A DNA stretch of 64,000 nt from Triplophysa rosa (taxonomy: Eukaryota; Chordata; Actinopteri; Cypriniformes; Nemacheilidae). Positions 22,936-36,668 of the stretch are shown here, in pieces. The stretch is from NCBI RefSeq assembly GCF_024868665.1, contig NC_079898.1, positions 8,276,561 to 8,340,560 of the forward strand, written 5' to 3'. How positions within the stretch are numbered: position 1 is the stretch's first letter; each line of letters starts with the position of its first letter. Position numbers and translations under genes: made by a program. A model generated the notes under the pieces. It searched no databases and was not told where the DNA came from. It was given only the letters and a program-made list of their open reading frames with translations.

Positions 22936-25900
22936 TGAAGAAAGTATTTTACAAATATGTTGACATAACCCACTCAAACCTTTTATTCACACTTTTGAAT
23001 CCCAGTCAACTAATGTCGAGGACAAATCTCCAATAGGTCTCTTGCCCCACACTGACCTTCTGGTCTTCTGTGGGTCCTTCCTCGGTCAACCTTGTGCTTT
23101 ATAATGGACCTCCTTTGGCCTTACCCATTAGTCTTTTTACTATCTCATTCTTGGCTCCAAGTCCAAGCACAAGACCTTTGGGAACAAGTGCACCATGTTC
23201 GTCAAAACTTCTAGTCCCTGACAGAGTCTGTCTGTTAGCGCTGTGCAGATGTCGAGGCAATGACATCATTGTGACTGCACCCCATTCCTCTAAATAGAGC
23301 AGTTCTCTCGGCCCCCTCCAGAGGTCCTGGGGCGGGTTCCATTCTGGACAAAGAGCTTCAAATGTATAGTTCATGTTATTCACATTGACCCAACGTTCCA
23401 TGACTTCATCACTATTTGTTTCTTGATCTGGCTTCTGCTCCCTTCAAATGTGAACTTGAAAAGAGGAACAGAAAGTTTTAAAATATTAATGATATAGTCC
23501 TTGCTTCAGTGCAGGAATCTTCTACCAATATGCAGACAGTAACGACTGTACAGTCAATTAGTTGCCACAATGGTTTTGAGAAATGGCGTCACTTATCAAT
23601 TTCCATTCTGTCAAGTAGTCTAAAGTCTCTATGTGATAGGTCTAGTAGGCTTTTGCAAAACAAGAACACAGAGGCATTTAAATCTGCACAAGATGCAGCT
23701 TTATGCACAGAAAAATCAACTGGAACAAGGTTGCTTTGGAATTGACTTGGGCCAATGGCCAGAAATTCTCTCACAGTGCTGGTAACCATTGTACCCTTTA
23801 ACCTATGACCTTGTGCCCATCTTCCCCTTTTGACCCTCTACTGTTGGGGTGACTCTCTTTTTCTTCACAATTTCATGGTTTGAAGATGAAGTGGGTCACT
23901 GTTCTTGCTAGAATAGTATGTGACAGTCCCCTGTGCGAAGAGACTGGGGTTCTGTGTCCCATACACAAAACATTTCGAAACAGATATTTCGAAAATGTAC
24001 AGACAGTAAGCTAATATCCTTTTTTATAATCGTTTGATAGTCAATTATGCATGCATTCTCATTAGGTATGATCATGAAAAGATGGATTTTTCTACTAAAT
24101 ACTGGAACAGAGTCTCTCTTACTTACATACCATTTATTTCCTTAAAATATGAAAACATTTTTTGTTAGCCCCATTTTCAAAAATTACACGATGACCTTTT
24201 GCAAATGAAGTAATTATGAAAGATAATTTTCATTCTGTACTGTCTTTCCCTAATCTATAGGTCTACATGTTAATTCAGACAAAAGATTAAAAATATGTGT
24301 TGTTCTTGGAGATAACCTTTAGTGAAAGTCTAAGCTTAGCTAACATAAGCTAAAGACTGAGCTATTAGCAAAGTAATGACAGGCAGCTCAGCTGCCACCC
24401 ACCTTCTCTCTGTGGACCTACTCAAAGTATTGTGAACATGTTCTGGCATGGAGGGAAATGCACGGGAACAAGAACAGAGCCCTGCTAGCGTATGCAGGGT
24501 ATTAGCATGTATGCAGTCATGCTATATTTAAACAGGTTGGAATATTTTGGGCTGTGAGGTGGGCGGCTTTATTTACCCGTAAGTGTATATTTAGTGTACA
24601 GGGAGAGTAAGATTAGCATGGAGAATCATATTGCGCATGTCTAGACAGCAACAACTGCCGCAGTCAATATACAGCAAACCAGTTCTTATCTTTCTGTGCC
24701 AGAGGTAATATTCACATTAAATAAAGTAGTCAGGTCAGGGGTTTAGCTTACAGCTTGAGCTAAATCTCAGGATAGAGCTTCTTTTTCAAAGACAGCAAAC
24801 CAAGATAATTTGTCATTACACAGTATCTGGATGGATTATTGAAGTGTAACCAAATTACCCAGTTTATAACCATGCAAGTGAATTGCATTTGAATTTCACA
24901 GACTGGATTGCAAACGACAACTTGCTATTTGCTGTAAAAGCATCAAGTTTAAAATATAATAGTGGAAGTGTAGTCTACTGCTAACATAGTGAATGATCAG
25001 AATGTATTTTTATTATTTATAAAGTTGAATATAAAAATATCATGACAGCCTTTAGAAACAGAACATGGTAGTTTTTTTCAAAAACAATATTCAGACTGTG
25101 TCATCATAACAAATGTGCACTCGTGACAAAAGTAGGTAAGAGAGATATCCATGAGGAATGTTGGTGGGCTATCTGTTCCATACAAAAACAAATTCTTACA
25201 CAGTACCAACCTAATCCCTATGTCACCCCTCTCTAGGAGCACAAACACTGACCCTCTCACTCATTAAGCCGTAGGTCAACCTCAGAGTCAGGGGTCAGAG
25301 GTTAGGTTAGCTCCAGAGACTGGACAATAAGTAAACAGCCACCTGGAGTAGATCAGGGTCTCGTCTCGTCAATCGCCTGTGACAGAGACCATTACAGGGG
25401 CCAAATAAACAAGCCACCATGAACAGCAAGGGCTTGTGGGTAGCTCAGGGACATACACAACCCCTCTCAGTGACCAAAAGAGCTACAATTCACTTCGGCC
25501 AGGCACGTTTTTTGCATGTGGGGGTGATTAATGAAGAAGTGGAAGACAGGACTTGGGGGTAGGGACCAGGCTAAGGGACGACTCGTGAAGGGAAAGCTTT
25601 GTTTTTGTACCCGTATTTCACGGGTCAGACTGGTTGTTTGTTGGTTCAGACCGTTCTGGTGGTGCAGATCTCCAGAAGGGGCTTTTGGTGGAAAATCTCT
25701 TTTTTTAGACCTCTTTGACAGGCCTTTTTGGAGAGATGATAGGGCAGTAATATTGAAATGATGTTTTGGATAATGAGGCAGTTCAAGCCACACCAGACTG
25801 ACTGAGGTCGAATTAAATAAAAGCTTCGTAGATGGAAAGGTTGGGACAGTCAATTGGGTAAACATATTGGCGCTTTCAGTTATTGAACACATAAATAGTG

Positions 25901-28260
25901 TTCCTGTGTATGTATATCCAGTCGTGCCTTATTACATGAGAATGCACACGTATACACACACAAATCCGGCGGTGTTCACGTGCATGCAAAAGGTTTAGGG
26001 GAACTATTGACATACCACATAGAGGGAGCTTCATAAATGCTTTTGGTCACTTTTTTAGTCCAAAGATCCTAGAAGTGAACCACCCTGTTATTACAGCGAC
26101 AGTCAAGTCCTGTTAAACCCCAATCACCCATGATAATAACAGTTTTAATAACCCCGGCTCACAGTCATATTTCACCAATGTTTTGATGAGTATGCCACTA
26201 GAGAATTGTGACCGTGGAAAGAAAGAGTCAGGGCCACAAGCTCAAATCAGTAGTTGAACTTTGTTCAGAGCCCCTATATATTTATTTCAACCACACCGAG
26301 TAAATGTGTTTTGCTGAGATATTTGTGTTCAGCAGACTGCCCCGTTCTCTGGCTCACGCGATGGCTGTTGTAAAACCGTCCTGTTTCACACGATTCGGCT
26401 GCTTGATGCTGTGTTAGAGAGAGAGAGAGCAATATTTTTACTTTGCATATTTGCATAAAAGCTGGCTGGAACTTCTTAGATTTTGTTGTATGAATCCCAT
26501 TGGATGTCATGTGAGATGTAAACACAAACCTCAAAATGAAGATAGTATTTATGGTTTTAGCATTAGTTGTTATGTTTTATATCAATAAGAAGGGGCTTTA
26601 GAAACCCAGAGATTTTCACCTTTAGCCGGGTTATGAAGAGAAAGTGTAGTATTAACTTAAAAGTAGCTTGCCAATCTACAAGCTACTCGTAATTTAAAAT
26701 ATTTTAACAGTCCAAGCATTTTTAACATTTGGAAAAGAACGGCTGCCTTTTCACACGCTGCCAGATACTCAGAGCAGATTACTTCTGTAAATGGAAAATA
26801 GCTGTGTGATTGAACATTGAGCATAACTTTTGGCTGTGATTTGAGCTTAGTTTGGCACAATTAGCGAAATGCCTAAATAGGTCAAAAACTCCTCTACCAG
26901 CTTTATATCCCTCTAAAGAAGAGTTATTTATCTCATTCATTGTGCAACCAAAAAGATTAATATAAATACAGTATGTTTTAGATCTCAGAGGATGTATATC
27001 ATGACTCATGACACATGACACAACATAAAAAGGTAATTTAAAGGAGTTGAAGAAAGCTTAAGAAAGCTACAAATCTAAAAAGCCTGCCAGTCTACACCCA
27101 GTTTGAAGTCTCGGCCAGTTAGCTTCGACCCAATCTAAATAATCCAGCATGTCTTCTCGGGGAACATTCATGTTAGGGTAGACCCCCAGTTGCCAAAACC
27201 AGACTTTCTCAACAGTAAAACTGCTCAAAATATCAGTGCATTTATTATTTTAGTTGCATACACTAATAGCCAAGAGAAAACTTGGACATCTACAACACGA
27301 TGAGACTTATTAATGAAATACGAGCAGAACAAATTTCTGTTTGCAAAACCATGCTAACATAAAATGTTGCATTGACTGCAATAAATTTGATAAGAATGTT
27401 TTTACAAATGATTTTCACAGAAATTCGTTCTGTTCATGTCGGATAAATAAGGCCCGTTGAATCCACAATGTTAACACTGGCAGTGGTCTTCGGTATCAAG
27501 TAATAGGTTGTCCATGGGGCTTGATGATGTCATTTGTTGTGTATTCAATGTTTATGAAACCGGATATGGCTGAACAGCTCAATGCACACACTCTGGGACG
27601 TTGACGACATTGGAAAGACGCGGTAAACAATGACACTCACTTGCTTGGTTAATTTGAGCTGCCTTCTCTTCATCGACTGGGGAGAATCAAATACACGCTC
27701 GCACATTTGTATGTTCCTCAACAGACTAGAGCCTCTGTTCCAAATAGTGGTGTTTGTACAGACGTTGCTTGGAGATTGTAATTATGGGCTTTTTTAATCA
27801 AGTTTCCCATCAACAATCTGGAGCAACTCACTGCATAAACTTCAACTGAGTCAGGCTTTGGACGAAATGTGCCGCTAACCTTTAAAATGTGTTCCTTCTT
27901 ATTCTGTCTTGGTATCATAGCCCTCTTAAGTGACTCTACTGCTGGACCACTCCTCAAGCTCAGTGGATTCAGTCTGACTTCATTTCTCTTTAACTTTGTA
28001 AGGATACATATGAAATTGTTAGTTTGCCAACTGATGTGTCCACGAGAACAATAATGAAACAATGCATAATGGGGCTTTATTGCAATCAGCTTTGATCCTA
28101 AGGCAGTCTCTACATGTCAGGGGGTGGTCTGATTCAGTTGCTAAGTCTGGAGAAAGTTAGCAAATTGGCTAGCATTGACTATAGCACCTTTTAAGCAATG
28201 CTGAAAATGTGTGCTCCATAATGGACCCTCAATAGCTCAAAGAACCTTGTTTAGAAAGTT
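22936..28260. other. Long low-repeat stretch without a recognised gene
   Basis: 5.3 kb with no clear transposon and no convincing exon. The longest open frame (25,467-25,892, minus, about 140 codons) has no motif. 24,380-24,730 and 27,440-27,720 look like ordered, repeat-free sequence that could be regulatory. Confidence 0.4.
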
Positions 28261-28269
28261 AGATTACAC

Positions 28270-28380
28270 TCTTGAAAACAAGGTAGATGGTTTCTAGATG
28301 GTCCAAACTGGTCAATAACGGTTCCAAACTTGTTATTTCCTGGTCAACCAGCCAACCACACCTGTCTCTAAGATTAAAAA
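28270..28380. repeat. Fragment of a 'ctggtc/gaccag' repeat
   Basis: Several short words ('ggtccaaactggtcaataac', 'cctggtcaaccagccaacc') recall the same foldback group as 30,331-30,455. Weak. Confidence 0.35.
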
Positions 28381-28779
28381 TGGGAAATATGTATTTGCGT
28401 GTATTTTAGGATCAGTCCAAAAATGAATATATGATGGAATAAATCTGATCTTTGCATTCTCTCAGTCTTCCACACTACGTTTTGATGACGTTATCTCATT
28501 CATGAGGCTTGTTTATGTTGAAATTGAACAAACCCTGGACTGGAAGTGCCACATTATACATACAGTGTAGAGAAAGAGAGAGAGAGAGCAAAGTACAAGG
28601 AAACACCTGAGAGAAGTCAGTCTGGAAGCACTCCCATCCCTCAGGGGGAGATTTGTTCTTCACGTTTCACATGAGTGAGGACACTTTTGATTTCATAAAG
28701 AGCCCCCTACTATTGCGAGCACTCTCACGAACACACAGAGCCCCCAGAAACACTCACACAGACCGCATATATACAGTAG

Positions 28780-29090
28780 GGTGCTCATAAGTTTATATAA
28801 CCTAAACCAGAACCTAAAAGATGGAAAAAGAGTAATAGAAAGTTCTTAAAAATTGTTGTTTTCAATTAGTACTGGCTTGAAGAATCTGCACAACTGATAT
28901 TAAAGTACATTCACAGAACAAAAAATCTTAACTGAAATTACGAATTGTATAATTGTTTTGATGTCAATATCATGTGGAGCCACCTCGAGAATCAAATACT
29001 GTTTGTGACAGAATACTGCTCTCTTGCTCTAGATGTAAGTGCTGGATCTCATTCTAAAGTAGAATTGCATGTATACGTTTATGAGCAGAA
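28780..29090. mobile_element. ~310-bp TIR element, 'gctcataagttta' type
   Basis: The left end 'ggtgctcataagtttatata' and the right end 'tatacgtttatgagcagaa' form imperfect inverted repeats (about 17 of 20 matching). The interior is AT-rich with no coding. The ends recall Tc1-derived non-autonomous elements, but the family is not certain. Confidence 0.6.
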
Positions 29091-29099
29091 CTCTAGCTT

Positions 29100-30325
29100 T
29101 TTTATATTACATAAACAGCGTTAACTCTGATGTCTGAACATTTATGGAAATTCGTGACATTTTCAAAATATCCCACAATATTCCTGAATGGACAAAATAC
29201 ACCTAGACATACAGAAAAGATGTACAATCTCCAGAGCTTTAAAGCTCTAGCCCATCCACCCAGGAATGAATTAGTGTGTCGGTCGGCTCACTTTGTCTTT
29301 TCCATAGCTGCTTGCACCCTGCCTGTTGGAATGTGGCAGTCATTAATTCCACAGCTCAGCCTGGACTCAGCGAACAAACGTTCTGAAGAAGCCAGCAGTG
29401 GGAAGCATACCCAACTCATTAAGAGTCCTCTCAGCGCCTGTTCGTGTTTGCTAGAGCTAACATCGCACGCACTCATTTGCATTGGGCCATGGATTGGGTC
29501 CTGCCATGTTTCGGGGTCTCGCAGGAATGAGGTGGCCTTGCTTTTGTCCTGCGCTTTTAAGATGCAAAGTGTCGATTTAAATCCTCCTATTTCGCTACAA
29601 GTCTGGCGGCTTTGACGCTGGATAGTGGTAAAAATAAACGCGAACTTACTGAAAATGTAAAAAAAGGTTGCACGGCCTATCCAAGCTTAATTTTTAGTCC
29701 CATGCCAAGCTCAGAGCCCTGTTATCCACACCGAGACCATCACATTGTGATCTTAAACCTCCTTATGTGTTTGAGATACAGGTTTGAAGTCTCACCCAAA
29801 CTCCATCTGTTTCACATCCTCACTTACAGGATTTCATTTTGAGTGTGTAATAGATCGTCAACCCCTTTACTGCTCCAACATGATTTCAATTATTAGCCCG
29901 ACCGTGGGAGTTGTTTGGTTGTAACATTTGTTACGTTAACTCTAATCCATAATGTTTTTTTTATATTCTGAGGAGAGGAAAAGAAAGAGACGGGAAAAAA
30001 CTAAAAGACACCAGAAAAAACTCAAAAACACACATTTTTATCCCAGAATGCACCTCCACAAGTCAATTATGAGATTTCCTCAACCCTCAGGTCATGAATT
30101 ATAATAAAACACAATGTTATTTAAATATTATTTTATAATTAAATTTAATAACCTGCCAGTGACGCAGCAACTCATAAATCCCCCGTGTTATTAAAAGAGG
30201 TGTGTGAGAATTCAGACCCACATTAAAATCTATTGCTCAGTATTTTACACCTCCCCTACAGTGTGACCCCGGGACACAACATTGACAGACACCATACAAA
30301 CTGACTGGTGACTCTCAATTGGAAA
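29100..30325. other. Low-repeat stretch, no gene recognised
   Basis: A frame of about 160 codons at 29,130-29,615 (+) lacks any domain or signal I recognise. 29,270-29,600 is GC-balanced and repeat-free. The remainder is AT-rich. Confidence 0.4.
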
Positions 30326-30330
30326 TAAAC

Positions 30331-30455
30331 TGCTGGTTTGTGCTGGTTTAAGCTGGTCACGTGCTGCTTAAACCAGCTCAGGACCAGCTTAAACCAGCAC
30401 AAACCAGCATCAAAACACACCTAACCCAGCATATGCTGTTTTTTTCAACAGGGTT
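30331..30455. repeat. Hairpin repeat with a 28-bp perfect stem
   Basis: 30,331-30,358 and 30,382-30,409 are exact reverse complements (28 of 28), built of 'gctggttt/aaaccagc' words, with a 23-nt loop. The right side continues 'cccagcatatgctgtttttt' and 'caacagggt'. It is a member of a 'ctggttt' foldback family that recurs as fragments in this window. Confidence 0.9.
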
Positions 30456-30740
30456 GAGGATGAATAATTGGGATGAACAGCACTGTTTTAGAGATACTTT
30501 ATCAGGTAATAGTTGTGTTCAGGGTTTTATTTAGGTCTGATGATATCTTAAAGACAGTGCTGTTAAACCCAGTGTTCGATTTAATAAACATGCATTTTAT
30601 TTTTAGACGGGGCATGAGAACCATATGCGTGACAAGTTGTCACATCTCTGTTATAAACTGGACATTAGTTTGTCCATTTGGATGATCACCATTCGCTTCA
30701 CATCATTACAAAAGGGCCGTAACCACTGAAAACCTCAGCT

Positions 30741-31012
30741 GTGTTCAGAATTATATAATACTTACTTACTGAATACTGCACGGTACACGCTGCACTACCT
30801 TTTCTTGTATTATATGAAGCAGTAGGCATAATTTTATGAGAAACATTTTAAACAAAACTCACAATGAGAATAATATCTGGCTATCATGACAAAACTCATA
30901 TTTACCATATAGTCTCCACATTTTTGCGATGCAGTAGGTCATCCAGATATTATGCATTCCGATACTTTGCATACTGTGCACACATACTACACAGTAATTT
31001 TGGACACTTTTG
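30741..31012. repeat. Possible TIR repeat, 'gtgttcagaatt' type
   Basis: The left 'gtgttcagaattatata' and right 'agtaattttggacac' pair imperfectly. Inside are 'gaatactgcacggtacac' and 'gatactttgcatactgtgca'. 10,500-10,570 has similar 'acagtatgcaattt' words. Confidence 0.4.
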
Positions 31013-31049
31013 GAGTAAATTTCCGTGCCCATAATGTATAAATGTCATT

Positions 31050-34000
31050 GTATCAGATCATAATATGAAACAAAGCGCCATCTGCAAACAAGTGATGCAA
31101 GAGATTGCTACCCTACAATCTTCTCGTCTCTAAACCATTGTTGCAATTTATTTCAAGAACCCAATGTTATACTCATTGAATGTGTGAAATCAGTTTCCAT
31201 CAAGTTGAGTTCGCATGAGTAGAGAAAGCACAAGTGTAGATCATAACATTACCAGTTAACATGTTCCACTAACTTTTGACAACACATTGGTCGTGCCCGA
31301 AAGCTTAGGCAGCTGACTTATTGCCTCACTTCCCTATCAAGCAATGACTGCAGGCAGCATTTGTACACAAAGATATCTCTCAAAACAGTTTCTGGCTTTA
31401 TAGGCATCACAACAAAATTATATTTGAAATGTAAATACAGATGAATTTGGCCATAACTAGTTGAATATATAAAAGGTATAATGCTAATTCAAATAGAAAT
31501 TAGCTAATGCAACCAAAAGTTGTTGAAAGTGTAATAAAGTTGTTGCTGGTGAAAATAAAACTTTCTATGGGGCCATTAAAAATTTTTGTGCACAACCAAA
31601 GGCACTAGAATGGAAAGCCTACGACCTTTAGCCAAAAAAAGCGTAACGCTAATGCTAACGCCCTGGCTTCAGCAGAACGCAGGAAAGGAGTCCAGATACT
31701 AGTTTTTTTAATGGTTGTCAAAGGGATTTGTTAGCCATTACGGTTTCTTCAATTGGAAGTATTACAGACCCTTCCATCCCCCTATATACGATTATTTCTG
31801 GCACAACCCTGCTCGACCAATCACGTTTCCCATAGATGCAAACGCAAAGGATTGTGGGTCATAAAATTCTATCCTACCTTCAAAAATCTATTAGATGAAG
31901 GTATGTCAGCGGACAGAACTGAAGCAAATATTGGATTTGGATGTGCCTTGATGCCTTCTTCCCTTAAAATGCATCCTCTGAACACAGCTTTTTTTCATTT
32001 TAGGAAGCAGCCAAAGTGTCCGTTTGACTTAAGTTTGACCAAAAATCTTTCAAAACTTTTTGGGGCCCCAAAAGTACATTTGGTCCTGCACAATCCTGAA
32101 TGTGTAAGCACATGCTTGATTAGAATGATTGGAATTCAAATGTGGCTTTACGACATGAATAATGCATTAATTCCTCATTATATCATTGTGCTCTCGGGTG
32201 CCTGTCTAACTGCGCTTTAAAAGATGTTTTGTCTATGAGAACTGACATAACTGCCCTCGGCTCTACCCTGCAGAGGGGTGAGGAGTCCTCCCCCATCCAT
32301 TTCAGCACCGAGGGTGTGATCTGAATCGGTGATGTAAACCAGAGCATTGTCACGCTGACAGAGTGACCTGATTAATGCATGGGCCCGTTAGCCACAGAGA
32401 TGAAAGGAAAGATGCAGAAGAGGAGAGAGGGATTATGTTGAGGGGGCCAAAGAACCAGGCAGAGAAAATCCAGGCCGTGCAAAGTTACGAAACCTGTTCT
32501 GAGGTGTCCAACTTAGATCGGAGGCTGAAAATATTTCACAGCTGATGAGTTGTTGAAGGCTGAGGGTGAGAGAGAGAGGCCACACTGATGGCCAGACAAG
32601 GGGGAGAGATGGAAATAAATTATGTAACAAACTCTCAGGAGAGAAGGGCAGCCAGCAACAGAATTAGAGAAAGAGGGAGAGCTAAGGAGAATGGATTTCC
32701 TGTTATTGAGAATGAATTTCTCTGTTATTTCATTGTTTAAATCTCTTTTGATCAGTTTCTAATGTTTATGGTCACTTTACAGACATCCTACTTCATCGGC
32801 ATTCATGTTGTATGACTGTATGATACCCAAACGATTCTCAATACATTGTCATTACATTGTCAGAGGTTATCACATAAAAATTATTTTATTTCTTTTTTCT
32901 AAATACATGTAGAAATAATTATTGTTTTGTATATTATATTTATGTATTGCTTAAAAGTGAATATGAACTTGGTTATTTTTGCAGTATTTGAGGTCTGAAA
33001 AAATACAGAACATCTTGTCTGTTATTTTGACCTATTTCTCCAGTTTTCATTTTTTGCCAGTAGAAACAATACTTTTATTTGAAATTTGGCAGAAATGTTG
33101 TCAGTAGTTCACAGAATGAAACAAAAATGATCATTTTACCTAAACACATACCTATAAGCGGTACATTCAGAAAAACTGAAAAGAATTGTGAAATTGTCTC
33201 TCAGTTATTTCCACGGCTGTATATACATCTTAATAGTAAAATCATACAAATATTAAAAAAATATTGATAAAAAATTGAGTTGATAATCTGGGAATGGGAT
33301 TTCTTCCAAACCTAACATGTGCTCTTTTACACTCACAAGCTGTTTACAACGCAATTTGTACAATATATAAATATAAAACTGTAACTAAATTCATCATCTA
33401 ATTTCTCTTCAAGCTGTTGCTCCACTGTGACAGAATGTAACCTGAAAGAGAAAACTGACCGCAAACGACTACAGTTTATGCTCATTATAGCGCCCCTTGT
33501 GGTAAATGAATGTGAAGACAAAACTAAAGTCTAACATTGAAAAGATTCATAAGCTACACCCAACAAAAAATACGTTTTAACTATATATTTAACTTACATT
33601 ATCAGTATATTATATGCATTATTCTTATACATTTCTTTCAGAGATTAGATTTAATATTAGGGATTTGTTGTTTTATTTTATTAGGCCCTACCTAAGCCCT
33701 GTACATGGTCAGTCACACAAAGACGAAATGGTACATTTGCAGTTTCCATCTTAAACATATTCCTGATGTAGCGTTCAGGGCAGATCATGACCTGGTTCCA
33801 ACAAAAGCACTCAATGCTAACCACACTGACAGCTAAACACATTCACTGCGACTTTTCCTCTACATCATTCAGACACTTCACTGAATAACTTCACTAAATA
33901 TATGCTGTCCCAACACTTGTATATACCAGACAAGGTCTAGATAAAATCGATTCACAAATATTGAACTTATCCTGCTACATCTCACATCTAAGATTGGTCC

Positions 34001-35880
34001 ATCTGCCGTTGAACTCCTGAAGCATTTAGCGGGCTGCATGAAACATGTTTTATGTCGTGCATATTGAAACTGAGATTGCGTGTTAGGGTCCCGGCCAGGC
34101 AAATTTCGTCACATTTCTGTCTTGCATTATTTCCAGATCTCTAGCTGTTTATTCCCAGCTTATCATAGTATCAGGCCCCCCATTGTGTTCTGTGTGAATC
34201 GTTCAGTGGGTATTGGCCATGTAGACAGAATACATCTGAAAATATTTACAATTCAATCAGATATCTGGCTCGGCGACCCGAGTCATTTCCCCATCTTATC
34301 CTTTATATTCACCCGAACATTTCCTATCTGACGACAGCCAAAAAAGAAACAAACAAAATGGGAGAATTCATCATTCATGTCCATCACCTTCATTGCATTG
34401 TTTATGTGTTTGTTTACATCTTTTTGGGGGTAGATGAAGTGTGTAGAGATGCATTGTGAAGTGTGAATGTTTTGGCTAGTGGTCTGAGCGTCCTGTTTGT
34501 GTGTGAGAAAGAGAATTGAGTTTTAAATCAGTGTGCCGTGCTCTCCGGCCCAGAATTAATGGCTCTGATGGAGGTTCTGGACAATGAAGCCCTTTCAGTG
34601 TTGCAGGGAACGGCTTCTCGGGCCACATTGTTTCCCCCTCCATAACTCCTGACAGCTGGGTGAGCGAGGGAAACTCGGGCTCAGCGGGGGCAAGAGACAC
34701 CACAGCCTAAAACTGCCCTGCGCCAAGCAAATTGGATTAGAGGAGCTCAAAAAGAATGACAGAGAAAAAGAGGAGAGAGAAAGTGATAGAGGAAGGGCGA
34801 GGAGGAGGAGAACAAACTCAATAAAACTCATCACGCTAGCCGCCGTAGCTGCAAAGTTAGCTTGAGTCACAGTAGGGGCCCTCTCATTTCCTCTCCGTCG
34901 TTGAGGGGACTTTGTGTGTTTATTGTCGCCAATTCTCTGAGATTTTAGTGGACCGACTGGATTGTATTTCAGGCAAGTTGAAAGCTAATTAGGACGATGA
35001 ACCAATGGGCTCAGATTAGATTTTGTGATCCATACAGCCAAAACCTGTGATAGTGATTTGTAGTTGGAGAGAGTCAATGATAGAGCGTGATTTTTGTCGT
35101 AAGATTGATGCAACAGACAAAAATTGGCGTCAATGAGGGGATGCGGACAGATGGACAGACAGAAAGATTAAAAGAAAATGAGAGAAAGTTAGAGAGAGGA
35201 AGATAGTGAATGGCCCTCACAGAGTCAAGTTGACTTTCGGCCATAGCAGGTTGCATGCCCAGTGACACACTGTCGGTGTGTGTGGGGGGGTCTGTAGTGG
35301 GCCGCTTCTTCAAATAGCCCAATGGGCCGACAGTAATCTTTGCGACAGCATCTCCTGCCAAGCCAGTACCCTGTCATTGACCACTGAGGGGGGACGCCAT
35401 TCATGAAGAGAGAGATTATCCGCAAGCTTTGCTGCTTTCTTATATTAACCCTCTACTGTATTAAACTATATTGTATTTTTATAAATGACCTCCACTGAAG
35501 TCCAATTTTGAGGACAGTGTCAAACATTGTCAAAATTAGTACTTTGTAAAATGTTCAATTTGAACACACGTCTCAGGCTTAGGAGACGGTTCTCTGTATG
35601 TCATCTTTAAATATCAAGTTAGTCTCTTCCTTAGAAGAAATAAGAATAGACCCTAGTGAGGTGTAAAATAATTAGGTAAAACCTGAGCACAGTTTGAGAC
35701 ACTGAAAAATCTTTACTTAAAAGTCTGCTGAGTTCAAAAGTATGATAGGTTAAAAGCTCAAAGCAAATAAATGTAACCAGGAGATGTTTTTTTACATTGG
35801 CAGTAAATTAATCTCATCATCGTCTGTGAAAAACAAATGAAATATTAAAGAATTCTCAGTTTTATGTCTATATTACTTTT
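31050..35880. other. Long low-repeat stretch, possible conserved blocks
   Basis: No gene recognised. 31,750-32,220 is open for about 156 codons (+) but begins with TTG and shows no domain. 32,240-32,640 and 34,480-34,870 are GC-balanced and repeat-free with ordered motifs (for example 'cccagaattaatggctctga' near 34,550), suggesting but not proving conserved non-coding sequence. 32,860-33,300 is AT-rich with no clear unit. Confidence 0.35.
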
Positions 35881-35881
35881 T

Positions 35882-35895
35882 CCACTAGGGGGCGA
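35882..35895 (+). promoter_or_regulatory. CTCF-like motif
   Basis: 'ccactagggggcga' matches the vertebrate CTCF core consensus CCASYAGRKGGCRS at 13 of 14 positions. It lies in low-repeat sequence just upstream of the GT/CA microsatellite cluster. Binding is inferred from the motif only. Confidence 0.45.
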
Positions 35896-36228
35896 TGTGG
35901 CCCTCTGTGTGTGAAAATGGGCCATGGTAAGTGTCATTCTTCCCTTCCTCTCTCTCCCTCTCTTTCTCTATCTTATCTGTCAATCTCTTTCTCTTTTATA
36001 GTCAGACCCACACACTGATAGTTTGGTGTGGTTCAGCCTTTTGTGTTCTCGGGGTAACTGGGACAGTTTTTCTTCTGGTGCATCTGTTGTACTTGGAAGA
36101 CGTATCGTGGCACACAGCACAAACACACTGTTCTTCACTGTAGAAAAGTAAACCTGCTCAAATTCTGACCTTTTCAGACTCTTTGTAGAGACCATAGAAA
36201 CACAATGGCATTTCTCCACTAATAGTGC

Positions 36229-36233
36229 GTGCA

Positions 36234-36266
<33 letters not shown>

Positions 36267-36273
36267 GTGCGTG

Positions 36274-36307
<34 letters not shown>
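36229..36307. repeat. (GT)n microsatellite with one N
   Basis: GT run broken by a few GTGC steps. A single undetermined base lies at 36,308, immediately at its right edge. Confidence 0.95.
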
Positions 36308-36472
36308 NTTGCATACTGTTTTTGCACTATCTGCCTGACCGGGGGGGCTGCTTTAGAATTTTAAAGTTTTACTTAATTAATATTGCATATAGGAATTTAT
36401 TATCTGTTATATTTGACCTGTGCTTCTCTCTCCTTTATCCTAAATATCCTAAATGTGTGCTCTCACTGAGAG

Positions 36473-36489
36473 TGTGTGTGTGTGCGTAC

Positions 36490-36535
<46 letters not shown>

Positions 36536-36560
36536 GCGTGTGCATGTGCGTGCGTGTGTG
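36473..36560. repeat. (GT)n microsatellite
   Basis: Long GT run ending in GTGTGC and GTGC steps. Confidence 0.95.
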
Positions 36561-36652
36561 TAACTATGGCCTTGACCATGGTGTTTGCCCACAGAACAGA
36601 TTCCAAGAGTGTCTGATGTATACTAGCCATAGGAGGGAGACAGACATCACAA

Positions 36653-36668
36653 ACACACACACACGCAC

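Noticed and set aside
29130..29615. Plus-strand frame of about 160 codons
   Set aside because: No recognisable motif; composition like its non-coding surroundings.
31753..32220. Plus-strand frame of about 156 codons
   Set aside because: Starts with TTG, no domain or splice context, sequence looks like eroded repeat.
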